Shown: positions 44,060 through 56,052 of the stretch, in pieces
Layout: every line of letters starts with the position of its first letter
Numbering within the stretch: position 1 is the stretch's first letter
Assembly: GCA_025200525.1 (NCBI GenBank)
Contig: CM045758.1
Span: forward strand, 165,194,261-165,258,260
Direction: 5' to 3'
DNA length: 64,000 nucleotides
DNA from: Camellia lanceoleosa
Taxonomy: Eukaryota > Streptophyta > Magnoliopsida > Ericales > Theaceae
Notes under the pieces: generated by a model
Seen by the model: the letters and a program-made list of their open reading frames with translations, nothing else
Told to the model about the DNA's origin: nothing
The model's database searches: none
Made by a program: the position numbers and the translations under genes

Positions 44060-44990
44060 AGATTTCTCTAAATGTAAAATTATACATTTGGATAATCCGC
44101 ATTATAAAATTTTTAGATTTTCCTTCATTCTGAAACAAATCTTACATTACGAATAAAAATTTAACACTATAATGTAACACAAAAAAACTCATTAGTGTAC
44201 TTTTATCAAATATAACACTCCAATGTAATGCACGAAAAAAACTCCTTAGGCCCCGTTTGGGGACTGGCTGTTTTAGCCAATTAACCAAAAAATTATTCTT
44301 TTAGTCAAAAAGTCAATAATTCATACTAAAAAGTCAAAGATTATCTTTTCTTTCTACTTTTTGCACATCTTTTCGTAATTAGTCAAAAAATCATCCCAAA
44401 CATACAAAAAAATTTTAGTTACCTTTTTAGCCAATTAGCCAAAAAGTTACTAAATTAACCTGTTTCCAAACGAGGCCTTAGTATATTTTTTTCCGAACAT
44501 AACACTCAAATCAATGTAATCCCAAACGTAATACTTCAATGTAATACACACAAAAATATTAAAAAATTTCTTAATGTACTTTTTCTAAACATAACACTTA
44601 TAATTTAAAATTATACATTTGCTCAAAACTTACTAAGGAATTTTTGTACTTCTTTTTGAATGGTTTGAAGAATCCCACATCCTTCTGGAATTGTTTGAAG
44701 AATCACATATCTTTTTTTTGAAATATTACATTGGAGTGTTACGTTCGTAAAAAGTACACTAAAGAATTTTTTTGTATGTTACATTAGAGTGTTACACTAA
44801 AGAGATTTTTTTCAGTGTCATATTGACGTGTTACATTTGGAAAAAGTACAATAATAATTTTTTTGATAAAGTGTTACATTTAAGTATTATATTAGAGTAT
44901 TATAGTTTGAAATTATACATTTGTCCAAAGTTTTACTAAGGAATTTTTTAATTTATTTTGAAATGTTTGAAGAATCCACGTCCTTTTGAA
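44060..44990. repeat. Large imperfect inverted repeat (fold-back) hosting a Tourist-like MITE
   Basis: Left-arm phrases (AACACTCCAATGTAATGCACG, shown as CTCCAATGTAATGCACG, near 44,214) recur inverted near 44,730 (ATTACATTGGAGTGTTACG). Further repeats of the AAACTTACTAAGGAATTTTTGTA and TTTGAAGAATCCCAC type at 44,625-44,710 and 44,930-44,985 show internal duplication. No coding. Confidence 0.6.
44249..44477. mobile_element. Tourist-like (PIF/Harbinger) MITE, 229 bp
   Basis: TTA target sites at 44246-44248 and 44478-44480. Terminal repeats GGCCCCGTTTGG on the left and CCAAACGAGGCC on the right are near-perfect inverted copies. The interior also folds (TTAGCCAATTAACCAAAAA and TTTAGCCAATTAGCCAAAAA). 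Confidence 0.9.
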
Positions 44991-45549
44991 ATGTTTGAAT
45001 AATCTCATATTTTAAATCATTTTTATACTCCTTTTGAAATGTTTTCTAAATAAAAGAAATTCACATACAAAAATTTATCCCTAATTTTATTCTCATAGAT
45101 TGTGTACATTACCTTTCTAGCACAAAAGAAAAAAAAAATAGAAATAAAGGTATAACCATAAATTTAATTTTTCAAATAATATATTAAATCAATATTTTCA
45201 AAATCAATGGAACTAATTGGTTTATAAAAAAATTCTTAGACTAAATGGATCATCATTACTCAAAATGGGATTTATAGATAATTTTTTTTTTTTAACAATT
45301 GTCAATTAAAAAAGTCATATCCAAACATTTCAACTTTAAATTTTTTTTTTTTTTTATAACCTAAATAGTCCACAAAATTATACCCAAACAAAGTTAGTGG
45401 AAAAAGTAAGTATAAACTGTTACACAGAGAGCGATCATTAATCTCAATTTATGCATAAAAATATATTAAAATTTATATCTTGTAGAATTTAAAAGTTTAA
45501 ATGTGGCAACTTAGTATGTGCCTTCTCTCTAATTATTGCAAACAAATCG

Positions 45550-45835
45550 AATCGAGCTGAGTTTTGTTAAGTTTGACTTTGGCTCGTTTGTTTATCGAGC
45601 TTATTTATTGAGTTCGAATTCTGCTGAACTCGTTAATATTAATGAAACTCGAGTTCGACTCAACTCGATAAGATTTTTTTATTATTATTTATATTATTTA
45701 AATAAATATATTTAAATGAAAAATATTATTTATATAATTTAAATAAAAATAAACGAGCTGAACTTATTCGAGCTTGAGTTCGACTCTGATCCCTTAACGA
45801 ACTGAGTTAGCTCACGAACAACTCACTTCATTTGC
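45550..45835. repeat. Interspersed element rich in GAGCT/TCGAG phrases
   Basis: Both ends hold repeated CGAGCT, TCGAGTT and ACTCGAT motifs in inverse orientation around an AT core (45,680-45,745). This is a widespread type of small plant inverted-repeat element. Boundaries and target sites are unclear. Confidence 0.45.
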
Positions 45836-46551
45836 AACCCTATCTCCAGCTCCTATGCTCCTTCTCTCCATTCATCGTTGTTTTCTCCATTGACAACCAA
45901 CAAAATGTCAGATTTTTGTTTTTGTTTTTATTTTTGTTTTGTTTTGTTTTGTTTTTTTGTTTTTTGGTTTTTTTTTTTTTTAAATCCTTTCCATTTAATC
46001 CCCATGATGAAAAGTTGTGTGATTTTTCAAAAGTTCTTGTTTATTGTTCTTGTTTTTTTGGAGTGCCAACCGTCGAGTGCCAAAAGTTATTGTTTTTCTT
46101 GCTTTGTTTCATTGTGAATTTTTCATAGATTGTTGAAACCTTCTTCCAAGCTTAACATTATTAGTTTGTTGTTCTGGACTTGTCAATGAGTGCAAAATTG
46201 GTACATGAAATGAACCTATATCTTCAAAAAAATGTTATGAAAATAGACTTGTTCAAGTAGACTTGCAGTTAGAAAACTTTAGTAGTAATTTATACATGCT
46301 GAAATATGTTGTGATTTTGAAAGAAAAATCGACTTGTTGAAATGATGAATTGAAGGCATGTGTGAGAATTGAAAGCATGTGTGATTCTCTCTAGACTTAC
46401 ATTTTGCATTGCAAGTGTATGATAAAATGCCTCAATGAAAATGCTTTGTGCTTTCATGGGCCATTTGACATTATTAATGGAGATATATATTTTTTTTTTT
46501 TTGCTGAATAATGTACTAATTATGTAATAAAATGTCACTATTAGGAGTAAC

Positions 46552-46968
46552 ATGTCAATGACTTACACCTCCACTAGTTCAAGCAATGATGGTCACCTTT
46601 TTGAAAATTGAGGTTGCAAATGTGGCAAAAAAGTGACTGTTAAGATATCAAACTCACAGAAAAATCCAAGAAGGCTTTACTTCAAGTGTGCAGATGGCGA
46701 GTGCGATTACTTTGCATGGTGGGTGCCTACTAGCCAACATGGCAATGCATCAAATATCCAATGGAGACCTAATCCTATTCATAGAAAGAATGAAGATGGG
46801 GGAGGGAGGAATGATTCTGAAAGAAACAATGAAGCTTCGCACAAATTGGAGTGAAGATTGGAGCAGCTTGAGGCAAACGAAGAAGCTATGAAATTGCTTT
46901 CAATGGCAACCATAGTGTGTATTGGTTTTAGCTTTCTAATGGTGTTAATTTGTTTAATGTTAAAATGA
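46552..46968 (+). pseudogene. GRF-type zinc-finger protein with C-terminal membrane anchor (At4g04775-like), two in-frame TGA codons
   Basis: From ATG 46552 a single frame of 139 codons ends at TGA 46966-46968. It has Ser/Thr-rich start residues, a GRF zinc finger beginning CKCGKK (residues 22-27) with RRLYFKCADGECDYFAWW, a polar Asn/Arg linker, a coiled-coil heptad stretch (RLEQLEANEEAMKLL) and a transmembrane helix (about 118-136). That is the complete architecture of the small plant GRF family. Two TGA codons interrupt it, at codon 20 (46609-46611) and codon 101 (46852-46854), while the frame is otherwise kept. A shorter protein starting after the first stop would lose the first Cys pair. 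Such genes are often scattered by transposons; a FAR1-type pseudogene lies 2.5 kb away. Confidence 0.75.
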
Positions 46969-47134
46969 ATGTTGTAAACTTAGATGTTATTGTGCTAGTT
47001 TAGCTTTAAAATGAATGAATGTTTTAGCTTTTCCTTCTTGTTGAGTAGTCCTTTTTCCTTCTTGTTGAATAGTCCTTTGTTTTTGTTAAACAGTCCTTTT
47101 GTGAATGAATGAATGTTTTTGTATAATAAATGAA

Positions 47135-47382
47135 CAGGGTGTTGAATGAATGTTAGCAATTAAACAGTCCTTTTGTGCATGAATTTATGAATGCTTTTGT
47201 TAATGGAATAAAAATGTATGCTTCCAGGAATAATGGAGTTTGCTGGAATAAAAAGCAACAGGGTGTTGAATGAATGTTAGCAATTGAACAGTCCTTTTGT
47301 GAATGAATTTATGAATGTTTTTGTTGGTGGAAGAAAAATGTATGCTTTCAGGAATAGTGGAGTTTGCTGGAATAAAAAGCAA
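47135..47382 (+). repeat. Tandem duplication, 2 x 124 bp, downstream of the GRF gene
   Basis: Units 47135-47258 and 47259-47382 begin CAGGGTGTTGAATGAATG and differ at scattered positions; a partial earlier unit with AACAGTCCTTTTGTGAATG lies at 47,085-47,110, and a partial later one follows to about 47,430. Confidence 0.9.
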
Positions 47383-49067
47383 CAGTGGAGTTTTGTGTTC
47401 TAAAGTGTATGCTTCCAGGACAATAACACATTATCACAAACTAATTCAAGATCAAAAACATTCACTATTAGTGTTGGACTCTCAAAACAATAGTGTATTA
47501 TCAAAAACTCTGAAAGCAATAAAAAGCAATAGTGGACTCTCAAGATAACATGTATTATCAAAAACTAAATTTGTAATCAGAGAAAGTTAAGGGAGTCAAC
47601 ATTGATCATTAGTGTTGAAAGCAAGATCACTCATTCATGATCACGAACAAACCAGTTTAAAGCATTACACTATAATTTGAACCAAAATTGACTCTCAACA
47701 TTCACCATCTTTTTGACAAACAACTAGAACCAAAATTGAATGAAGCTAAAACCCATTCCAATAATAAGTCACCTTCTAACCATTCGCATAATAAGTCACC
47801 TTCCGACCATAAACATTTGTACATAATCAAACCGAAGTATCCAAAGCTCACAAAACAAAGTCATAAAATTACTACTACAAAACTAAAAACAAAATGGGGC
47901 ATTTGGATCCACATCATCTATATTGAAGTCAACAAATTTTGAAGTAATATTCGAACTTTGACTGGTTATATTGTTCACCATTCCTAAATGACTAAGAGAT
48001 GCACTTCTAATATTGTCCACCATTTGCATTAGGCTACCTTGTGCCTATTCAATGAGAAAGTAAATAATATTAAAAGAATTTGTGACAAGCAAATCTGTAA
48101 ATTACAAGAAGCCAAAAATTTTCATGTCATATTTTTAATACATACCAGTACATACATACTCTCTTGTGTGCCATCCATACAAGGAAAATAGTACGGTTCA
48201 GCTTGGGGCACCTTATAAACATACTCTCTTCATTAGTAATTTCAAACATGAAAATAAATACCATACAAAAATATGAAACACGTACCGGTTCATGCGTACT
48301 CACTTGCATGCCATCCATAGAAGCAAAATTCAACTTACGACCACAATTTAAGTAACACAAAATTCAAGTAAACTTAAGTAAACAAAATTTAAGTAAACTT
48401 ATAGGAACACACACATTGGTCAATAATTTAAGTAAACAAAATTTTGAAATTTATAATTGATAAATCTAGAAATCCCTTACATATTGATTTGTGATTATGT
48501 ATCAATTTTAACAGAAATTAACAATCCCAATCAAACAATCAAAAACAAATCAACACAATGATTTTACGTGAAAAAATCACAATTGGAGCGCCTCCAATTG
48601 TGATAAAAAATTCATGAGGAAAAATCACAAAACAATCCACTAAAAAGACAAATGGAATTACACAAGTATAATCTCAATTACCTAGCGAATCAACGCCTGA
48701 ACTGAATCGACCTCTATATGGCTCTTCTACCACAGTCTTCACCTCAAAATTGTCTTACCCAACGTTGAATCCATAACGCCGATGTCAAATCCACGATGAT
48801 GAATCACTCCAAAATCCACCAAAGCTTCAAGCCCAAATTCCCTGAAATCCACTGTAGAACAACTCTCTCCTTCGTATTGAATAAATAAAACAAACAAACC
48901 CTTTGATATAATCCACTTAATTCATGATTAAACTCTCACAAATATCAAAAGAAACAAACAAAGAAGCTCCGGAAGAAAACCCTAATACCTAAGAACAAGA
49001 TCTGGAAGTCGTACCCTAAAATTGGACTGAAATACATATTTATAGAAAACAGATCTGCGATCTCTAC
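47383..49067. other. Non-coding DNA between the GRF and FRS pseudogenes
   Basis: Holds a repeated CATTC..AATAAGTCACCTTC phrase (47,755-47,815) and two diverged copies of a roughly 120-bp segment (48,140-48,230 and 48,280-48,345, sharing CATACTCTCTTG/CGTACTCACTTGC and GCCATCCATA). No domain was recognised in its short ORFs. Confidence 0.4.
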
Positions 49068-49222
49068 TCGAGCACAAGAATGGATGCTCTAGCGAATCTA
49101 CGCTTGAGCGCAGGAATGGCCGCTCGAGCGGCAAAAAACAACTCCCAGTACTTTTGCAGGCAAGTGAAACTTTTGAAAGGTCGCGATCTCCGCTCGAGTG
49201 CAGGAATGACCACTCGAGCGGA
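49068..49222 (+). repeat. CTCGAG-centred palindrome array outside any recognised LTR
   Basis: Copies include CTACTCGAGCAC, GCTTGAGCGCAGGAATGG, CCGCTCGAGCGG, CCGCTCGAGTGCAGG and CCACTCGAGCGG, each with a GGAATG spacer. A CAACTCCCAGTACTTTTGCAG phrase after it matches the equivalent position in the solo LTR (GAGCTCCCAATACCTTTACAG). It is probably a fragment of a related LTR whose ends I could not find. Confidence 0.7.
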
Positions 49223-49484
49223 CAAACAATTTCGACTGCAATTTTTCTTTTTGCTTTGGGGGCACTACCCCTCGATCCTCGACATAGTCGGCGAAGTGGC
49301 AAACATGAAAGAATTAATGCCACAAACTTCTCTACAAGGCACAATTCGAATTGGATTCACATCTAAAACTCATAGCCTCACTGAAATAAAAGAATGAATA
49401 AAATTACAACTGAAATGAGTTTTGTCAAACGGGATTGCCAAAAATAAAAACCTAACAATATATCAAACAAAATTAAAAATTTAC

Positions 49485-51189
49485 CTGTACTTTTATAGCC
49501 TTTTTATTCTTTCCCTTTAACCGATTTACTATTTCATCCACTTTGCTAACCTTCCGTTTAGTACATGGACGGCCTCTTCGGCGAGCAACCATAGTACTAA
49601 GGAGCTTGCGAGTCATGCTTGCATTTGTAGAATTGCGACCAGGTTGGGTGTTGGGGGAAGTATTAGAAAGTTGGATAGTACTAGTAGAAGGTGGCACATT
49701 ACTCACACAACCAGCCACAAACTGTATCACTCTATCCTTGATTCTATCAACCCAAGTTTAACGACTTTGTGTTTATCATCATCGTTGAAAGTAATTTCTA
49801 TAATTTCAACCAATGTCTTGTGGTAGTTATCATGCACCTTTGCATTGTGAACAACCCCATATGTAGTGTATATGGTTGGAATGCATGTATACCTTCTTTC
49901 TAAATTTTTTCTCCATCTCGGCACAATGTATTTATTTGGAACCTCATATATGCATCTCTTAAGGAGCACACTAAGTGAATGGACACACATAATGTCCCTA
50001 AACTCAAACCACCGACACATACATTGGATGTCACATTTAATTGAATTACAATAAACAACAAATTTCACTTTCTTCATCTGCTCACTGACTGGAATAGCCT
50101 CTTTTACATGATAAGTACAAATTGATCCTTCCTCTTTGACAAGAGTCGCACTACAATACAACAATCGCTTCATTTCTGTTTGAAACTCTTTAAATTTTTC
50201 ATTTGTGTAGGCTGCACGAAATTGCTTCTCAAAAGCATACATCGTTAGGCAATCATACAATTGGTTTCGAGATTTAAAATCTATTTTGGTCCCTTTCTCT
50301 ACCTTACTTCTCAAGGCATTGTCATACTGCTCAACAAATTGTTTTAAAGTAGTTTTGGAGTTTACATATCCATCAAAAAATGCATTTATGCCCTCACTTC
50401 ATTATGTAGTTGACATGCCATCCTAAAATATGTCTTTCACATAGGCAGGAATCCACCTATGTTGCTCACTATATAATACTTCCAATCACTCATTATCATG
50501 TAGATTGAACTTTGCAATCATTGCTTGCCATTCTTCATCAAATTCATTTTTTGTGAAAAAATCATAAACTGCATGTTGCAAAGCAAACTTTATGGATTTA
50601 TATTGCGAATATCCTTTCAATTTTTTTGAAATTTTCTTCATTATATGCCATAAGCACCAACGATGTCGAGCTTGTGAGAAGACAATTTCTATGGCATTTT
50701 GCATAGCTTTATTGGTCAGTTATTATAGCATTCGGAGGACTATCTGACATGCAACTTAACCAAGCTTTGAATAGCCATACCAATGTCTCAGTGTTCTTAT
50801 TACATAACAGCCCACAACCAAACAAAATTGACTATCCATGGTGATTAACTCCTACAAATGGAGCAAACGGCACGTCATATTTGTTTGTGAGATAGGTTGT
50901 ATCAAATGTGACAACATCCCCAAATGCTTTATAAGCTACCCTACTCCTTGCATCAACCCAAAATAAGTTTCGCAAGCGTTCTTCTCCACCAAAGTCCAAT
51001 GCAGAATAGAAGTTCGAATTTTATTGTTGCATCCTATGAAAATAAAGTGTAACTGATTCGGCATCTCCTACTCCAAGCCTCAATCTTCTAGCCTTCTCAA
51101 TGTGATTCCTTGCATCTCGTTCATCAAATGTTAATGCATCATATCCCCCCGCTTCAACAACCATAGAATGAAAATTCTTGGCCACTCCT
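49485..51189 (-). pseudogene. FAR1-RELATED SEQUENCE (FRS) pseudogene, transposase-like and SWIM parts
   Basis: In minus sense this continues the N-terminal piece at 59808-60008. The MULE/FAR1 transposase-like domain shows GDVVTFDTTYLTNKYDVPFA, PNAIITDQ and ARHRWCLWHIMKKI. Then come INAFFDGYVNSK and the SWIM finger CMCRWFEFRDIMCVHSL (about 49,980-50,035) and an AT-hook-like basic tail (RRRGRPCTKRK, near 49,560). It ends at a donor-like CAG|GTAAAT at 49,485. Stops occur at 51021, 50832, 50709 (with a one-base loss), 50486, 50423, 50402 and 50399. FRS proteins are transposase-derived regulators related to FHY3/FAR1. A 5-bp CTCCT (51185-51189) marks the copia insertion. The gene cannot be functional. 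Confidence 0.9.
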
Positions 51190-52358
51190 TGTTGTTAAAA
51201 ATGTACAATAAACAAAATAAATAGATTCATGATTTGTTAAATTAAATAATAAAACAACAAATAAATTCTTACTAAATTGTAAAGCATAATACATAAATAC
51301 ATATCACATAATATACTGTAAGACGAGGAATCAAACCAAATTCTGTATAATATCACAGTGTCCTTAAAACAAATTAGCCGTCTCACCGTGGATGCTAAAA
51401 GAACGTCAACTTCTGTCTCCTAGGATAAGATGGCTTAAACCAGCTAACGCAGAAGCACCTTCTGTTAGCTTGGCGAACCAACAATAGCAGCACTCTTTCT
51501 CACACGGGAATGATTATTATACTAATAAGCAAACTGACTATATGATTGGAAAGCAAAACTTCTGTACCAAACCAAAGGAGATGGGTCTCCTCTTATACAC
51601 AGGGAGAGAGAAGAGGAGTCTCCAGCCATCAAGGTTGGCCACTCATGGAGGCCATTACTCCTGCAAAACTATTAGAGTAATGCACAAAACTGATGGGAAT
51701 TCAAAGTGTGAATTACACACAATATACACATATGTGTATATACATTTCTGCAACGGACTTGGGCCTGTAATAGACCTAGCCCAAAAAGATAAGTTAGTGG
51801 ACCACCAATCCGACCTAGCCCAAGCCTAACCCATTCCCTCAAGTCTCAAGCCCAAGCCCAAGCCTAAGCCTAAGCCCAAGCCCAAGTCCCAATATCCACG
51901 ACCCATGGATCACAGACCACAAACCCCAGACTTGGACCAGACCCGATCTGGGCAGGTGGCACACGTGTGCACATGTGGCAATTTTGCCATAACCAACTTG
52001 GACTATAGTCTTGGCTCAAGCCCATCCTTGAAGCATCCATGCCTCCCTTCCTTCAGAAAATTTCGATGCCCTAAAGGGCTCATGCTCTTCTCATAATCTT
52101 GAGGCTTAAATACCCATCAAAGTTTTCCTCCACAATCAATGTGGGATTGGTAGTTATACATAATTCCCAAAACCTCATTCATGAGGCCATCTTTATGAGA
52201 CAATTTCTCATTCAATTCTCAATGATTTTTGGTCATTCTTTATGTGGTGTAAAGACCTTGTTACAAAGAATCTAAACTCATTTAATCTCACATCAACCAA
52301 TGGTTAAGACCTACTTTAATTTCACATTAAAGTTGACCAAAACCCATATTTTTCAACA
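51190..52358 (-). repeat. 3' LTR of the copia element, with CCCAAG hexamer array
   Basis: 1,169 bp. Matches 58693-59807 but carries a run of CCCAAG/CCTAAG hexamers at about 51,848-51,892 that is absent from the other LTR and explains most of the length difference. Otherwise differences are mainly single-base changes. Confidence 0.93.
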
Positions 52359-52370
52359 ATCCCCCACATG
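52359..52370 (-). other. Polypurine tract of the copia element
   Basis: Sense CATGTGGGGGAT directly before the 3' LTR (TGTTGAAAAA...), the usual copia plus-strand priming site. Confidence 0.85.
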
Positions 52371-52399
52371 AATAAAATTGACCGAATAAGAAAAACGGA

Positions 52400-54850
52400 C
52401 AACGTTAACAACAAAGACTCGGAGAGAGAGCACACATACTAACCCTGCATCAGAAAAGGTAGCTGTTGGCCTTGAACCTTTCGTAGTGACAGCCTATCGG
52501 ATTTATTGGTTAACCAGTGAACGTAATGTCTTGAACTATTCTGTCGTTTGTGTAAACCGAGACAACAGACCTCACACAGGAGTTAGTCCAACCATTGTTT
52601 TTGTTCTCACTTGTGTATTCAGTATGGCCCGGAACACTAGCCTGGTTCAATGAGTGATTTTAAAAAATTCGGCCTTACCAATTCTTAAAGAAGCGGCCCC
52701 ACTTCGCACTTACATAGATGACCTATATAAGGTATCTCATTATACCATGGTTGACTATCATATCACTTAGGTCATTAAAAGCATTAACTTAACCTTCTAT
52801 CCCCATCGAGTATCACTGTACAAAGAAATGGGTAAGAGGATTTACCTCTTCAATGACTCACCCATTACACGAAATTAGGTTGTCCCTTTGAACCTAGATC
52901 TTGGGATCTCCAGTCAACTAGATTGGGTTTTCCGTTCCGGTAACATTACTAAAGGCCTTAACCCCATTTCTCTTGACAACATTTCTACTAACTCTCAAGT
53001 TAACCCTTTGGTTAGCGGATCCGCAACGTTGTCCTTAGACTTTACATAGTATAGAGAGACAATTCCATTAGAAAGTAGTTGTCATATAGAATTATGTCTG
53101 CGATGGATATGTCTAGACTTTTTATTATACATATGACTCTGTGCCCGTCCAATCGCTGATTGGCTATCGCAATTAATACAGATAGCAGACACAGGTTTCG
53201 GCCAACGTGGAATATCCTCAACGAACTGGCGAAGCCATTCAGATTGTTTAGTTGTTTTATCTAACGCAATAAACTTATATTGCATTGTTGATCTCGATAT
53301 ACACGTTTGCTTGAAAGATTTTCAAGACACGGCTGCCCCTCCGAGAGTAAACACATAACCACTAGTGGTTTTGGAGTCTTTTATATCAGATATCCAGGTA
53401 GCAACACTATACCCTTCTAGTACCATTAGGTATCTGGTATAATACAGCCCATAATCCTGGGTGTAGCGTACATAACCTAACACCTGCATAATGCCTCTCC
53501 AATTAGTGGCATTAAGATTTCTCGTGTATCTACTAAGCCTACTAACAGAGTAGGCTATATCTGGCTTTGTACAACTCATTAGATACATCAAACTTCCAAT
53601 GACCCGAGAATATTCTAGCTGAGAGACACTCTCACAATTATTCTTGGTCAAATGTAGACTCACGTCTAAGTGTCCTAGACACACTTGTATCTGATTTACC
53701 AAATTTCTCAAGTATCTTCTCAACATAGTGAGACTGAAAGAGTACAATACCATTAGATGTTCTGGTAATCTTAATACCTAAAATGACATCTGCAAGGCCC
53801 ATATCTTTCATATCAAACTTTGAGTTTAACAATCTCTTGGTAGTTTGAACCATTTCATCATTACTACCAACAATGAGTATGTCGTCTACGTATAGACACA
53901 AAATGACATAACCTCTGTTAGTGTCTTTAACATATATACACTGGTCACACTCATTGATTCTAAACCTATTTGACAACATAACATTGTCAAACTTCTCATG
54001 CCATTGCTTAGGTGCTTGTTTCAAACCATATAATGACTTGACAAGCTTACAGACTTTCTTATTTTTCCTTAGAGCTGAAAACCCCTCTGGTTGTTCTATG
54101 TAGATTTCTTTATCTAAATCTCCATTTAAAAAAGCTGTCTTTACATCCATCTGATGTATCTCTAGACCACGTAAAGTGGTTATCGCAATCACCATGCAAA
54201 TGGATGTAATTCTTGTCACATGTGAATACGTATCAAAGTAATCCAGGCCTTTTCGCTGCATGTATCCTTTGATAACTAGTCTAGCTTTATATTTATCAAT
54301 TGACCTATCAGCCTTCATCTTTCTTCTAATGATCTACTTACTCCCCAAGGCCTTACTGTCTAGGGGTAGATCAACCAACTCCCAAGTATGGTTCTATAAG
54401 ATGGAGTTAATTTCACTTTTAATAGCTCATTTCCATAAAGTACTTTCTGGTGAAGTCACAGCTTCATGAAAAGTTTGAGGTTCTCTCTTTAACATATAAG
54501 TCAAGAAGTCCGGGCCAAAGGACTTGGTAGTCCTAGCCCTCTTACTCCTTCTTGGCTCATCTACTTCTTCATCTTGATTATCTACTTGATCATTATCTTC
54601 AAGTTCCTTCTTAGAACTTTGATCCTCTCCTCGGGTTCGGCAAGGAAATGTGTCTTCAAAGAAAGACGCATTCCTTGACTTCATTATGGTATTCTTGTGG
54701 ATATCTGAAATATCAGACTTGTGCACAAGAAACTTATATGCGCTGCTATTCTGTGCATAACCAATGAATATACAATCTATGATTTTCGGACCTATCCTAA
54801 CCCGCTTGGATGTAGGTACCGCCACTTTTGCAAGACGCCCCCACATTTGT
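52400..54850 (-). pseudogene. Copia reverse transcriptase and RNase H, broken by stops and one frameshift
   Basis: 54,318-53,638 reads IDKYKARLVIKGY, QMDVKTAFLNGDLDKEIY, EQPEGF, LYGLKQAPKQWH and YVDDIL (catalytic Asp pair in 53881-53892), all classic Ty1/copia RT blocks. The frame then shifts between about 53,750 and 53,640 into the RNase H-side piece ([26 protein letters not shown]; 53,322-53,753) and 53,082-53,285 (QYKFIALDKTTKQSEWLRQF, ending in the usual KSRHI motif region). In sense, 54,846-54,427 is the integrase-RT linker (RIGPKIIDCIFIGYA, RRSKRARTTKSFGPDF). Stops between pieces are in frame with gag-integrase. Confidence 0.92.
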
Positions 54851-56019
54851 AGGAAATTATAAGAAGGCTTCCGGCTTTTTCATAACTCATATGGAGTCTT
54901 GTCTACTTTCTTCCGAAGGATTCTAGATAAAATGTAATTCGCGAAGAGAATTGCTTCCCTCCACAAGTTCTATGGCAATCTAGAACTTAGCAACATTGCA
55001 TTCATCATCTCCTTTAGCGTCATATTCTTCCGTTCAACAATTTCATTTGACTAAGGAGAATAAGGCGCTGTGGTTTGGTGGATAATCCTAGATTGAACAC
55101 AAATCTCAATAAACGGTGATTCATACTCACCACCACGGTCACTTCTTAGAGCCTTAATCTTGCGGCCTAATTGATTCTCAACTTCACTCTTATAAAGAAT
55201 AAATTTGTCAATAGCCTCATCTTTGCTTTTGAGCAAATAGACATAACAGTACTTAGTGCAATCATCAACAAAAGTGATGAAGTACTTATTGCCATCACGT
55301 GATTGTATAAACTTTAAGTCACACACATCACTATGCACTAAGTCCAACGGCTCTAAACTTCTTTCATTAGAATGAAATGAAGATCTTGTCAACTTTGCTT
55401 CAACACAAGTCTCACACTTGTGTTTTGGATTAATCTTAAAAGATGGTATGTGATCTAACTTGATTAATCTACGTAAAGATTCAAAGTTCACATGTCTTTG
55501 TCTACTATGCCACAAATTGGAAGACTCAAGCATGTAAGCAGAAGAAGATGCATCTTTATTCATCTTTGGGATAATAGTCATTACATTGAGTTTAAACATA
55601 ACCCCCAACATATAACCCCTACCCACATACACTCCGCTCTTGGTCAAAATGACCTTGTCGGACTCAAAAACCATGCGAAAACCATGTTTGCTAAGAAGAG
55701 ACCCTGAGACAAGATTTTTACGAATGTCCGAAACATACAGGACTTCGTTCAAGGTCAGCTCCTTTCCTAAAGTCAACTTCAGGACCACCTTGCCTTTCTC
55801 TTCAACAATCGAGGTAACAGAGTTTTCCATAAACAACTTCTCACCATTTGTAACTGGCTCAAAAGTTGTAAACAACTTCTTCTCGAAGCAGATGTGGCGT
55901 GTAACCCTAGTATTAATCCACCATTCTCTTGGGTTTGAACCCACCAAATTCACCTCAAAGACAACGACAGACAAATGCATGTCATCCTCCTCATGGGAGT
56001 GCTTTTGTATATCTACCAT
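54851..56019 (-). pseudogene. Copia protease remnant and integrase
   Basis: Reads in the same frame as gag. The protease part has lost its catalytic triad: WWINTRVTRHIC stands where W-x-D-S-G-A-T-x-H is expected. Integrase has the HHCC zinc domain (LWHSRQRHVN, then CETCVEAK) and core motifs (DLVHSDVCDL, TFVDDCTKYCYVYLLK, LRSDRGGEYES). A stop truncates it after TAPYSP, and continuing sequence in the same frame resembles the integrase end (RILRKKVDKTPYEL). Confidence 0.9.
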
Positions 56020-56052
56020 GTGAGCACGAGGTTTGGTCTTGTATGGTTTCTT

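Noticed and set aside
46609..46611. In-frame TGA as selenocysteine codon
   Set aside because: Land plants lack the selenocysteine machinery, no SECIS-like element is evident, and the position precedes the zinc finger.
51361..52130. ORFs in both copia LTRs as a conserved protein
   Set aside because: They differ in frame, start and length between the LTRs and cover promoter-like and repeat sequence.
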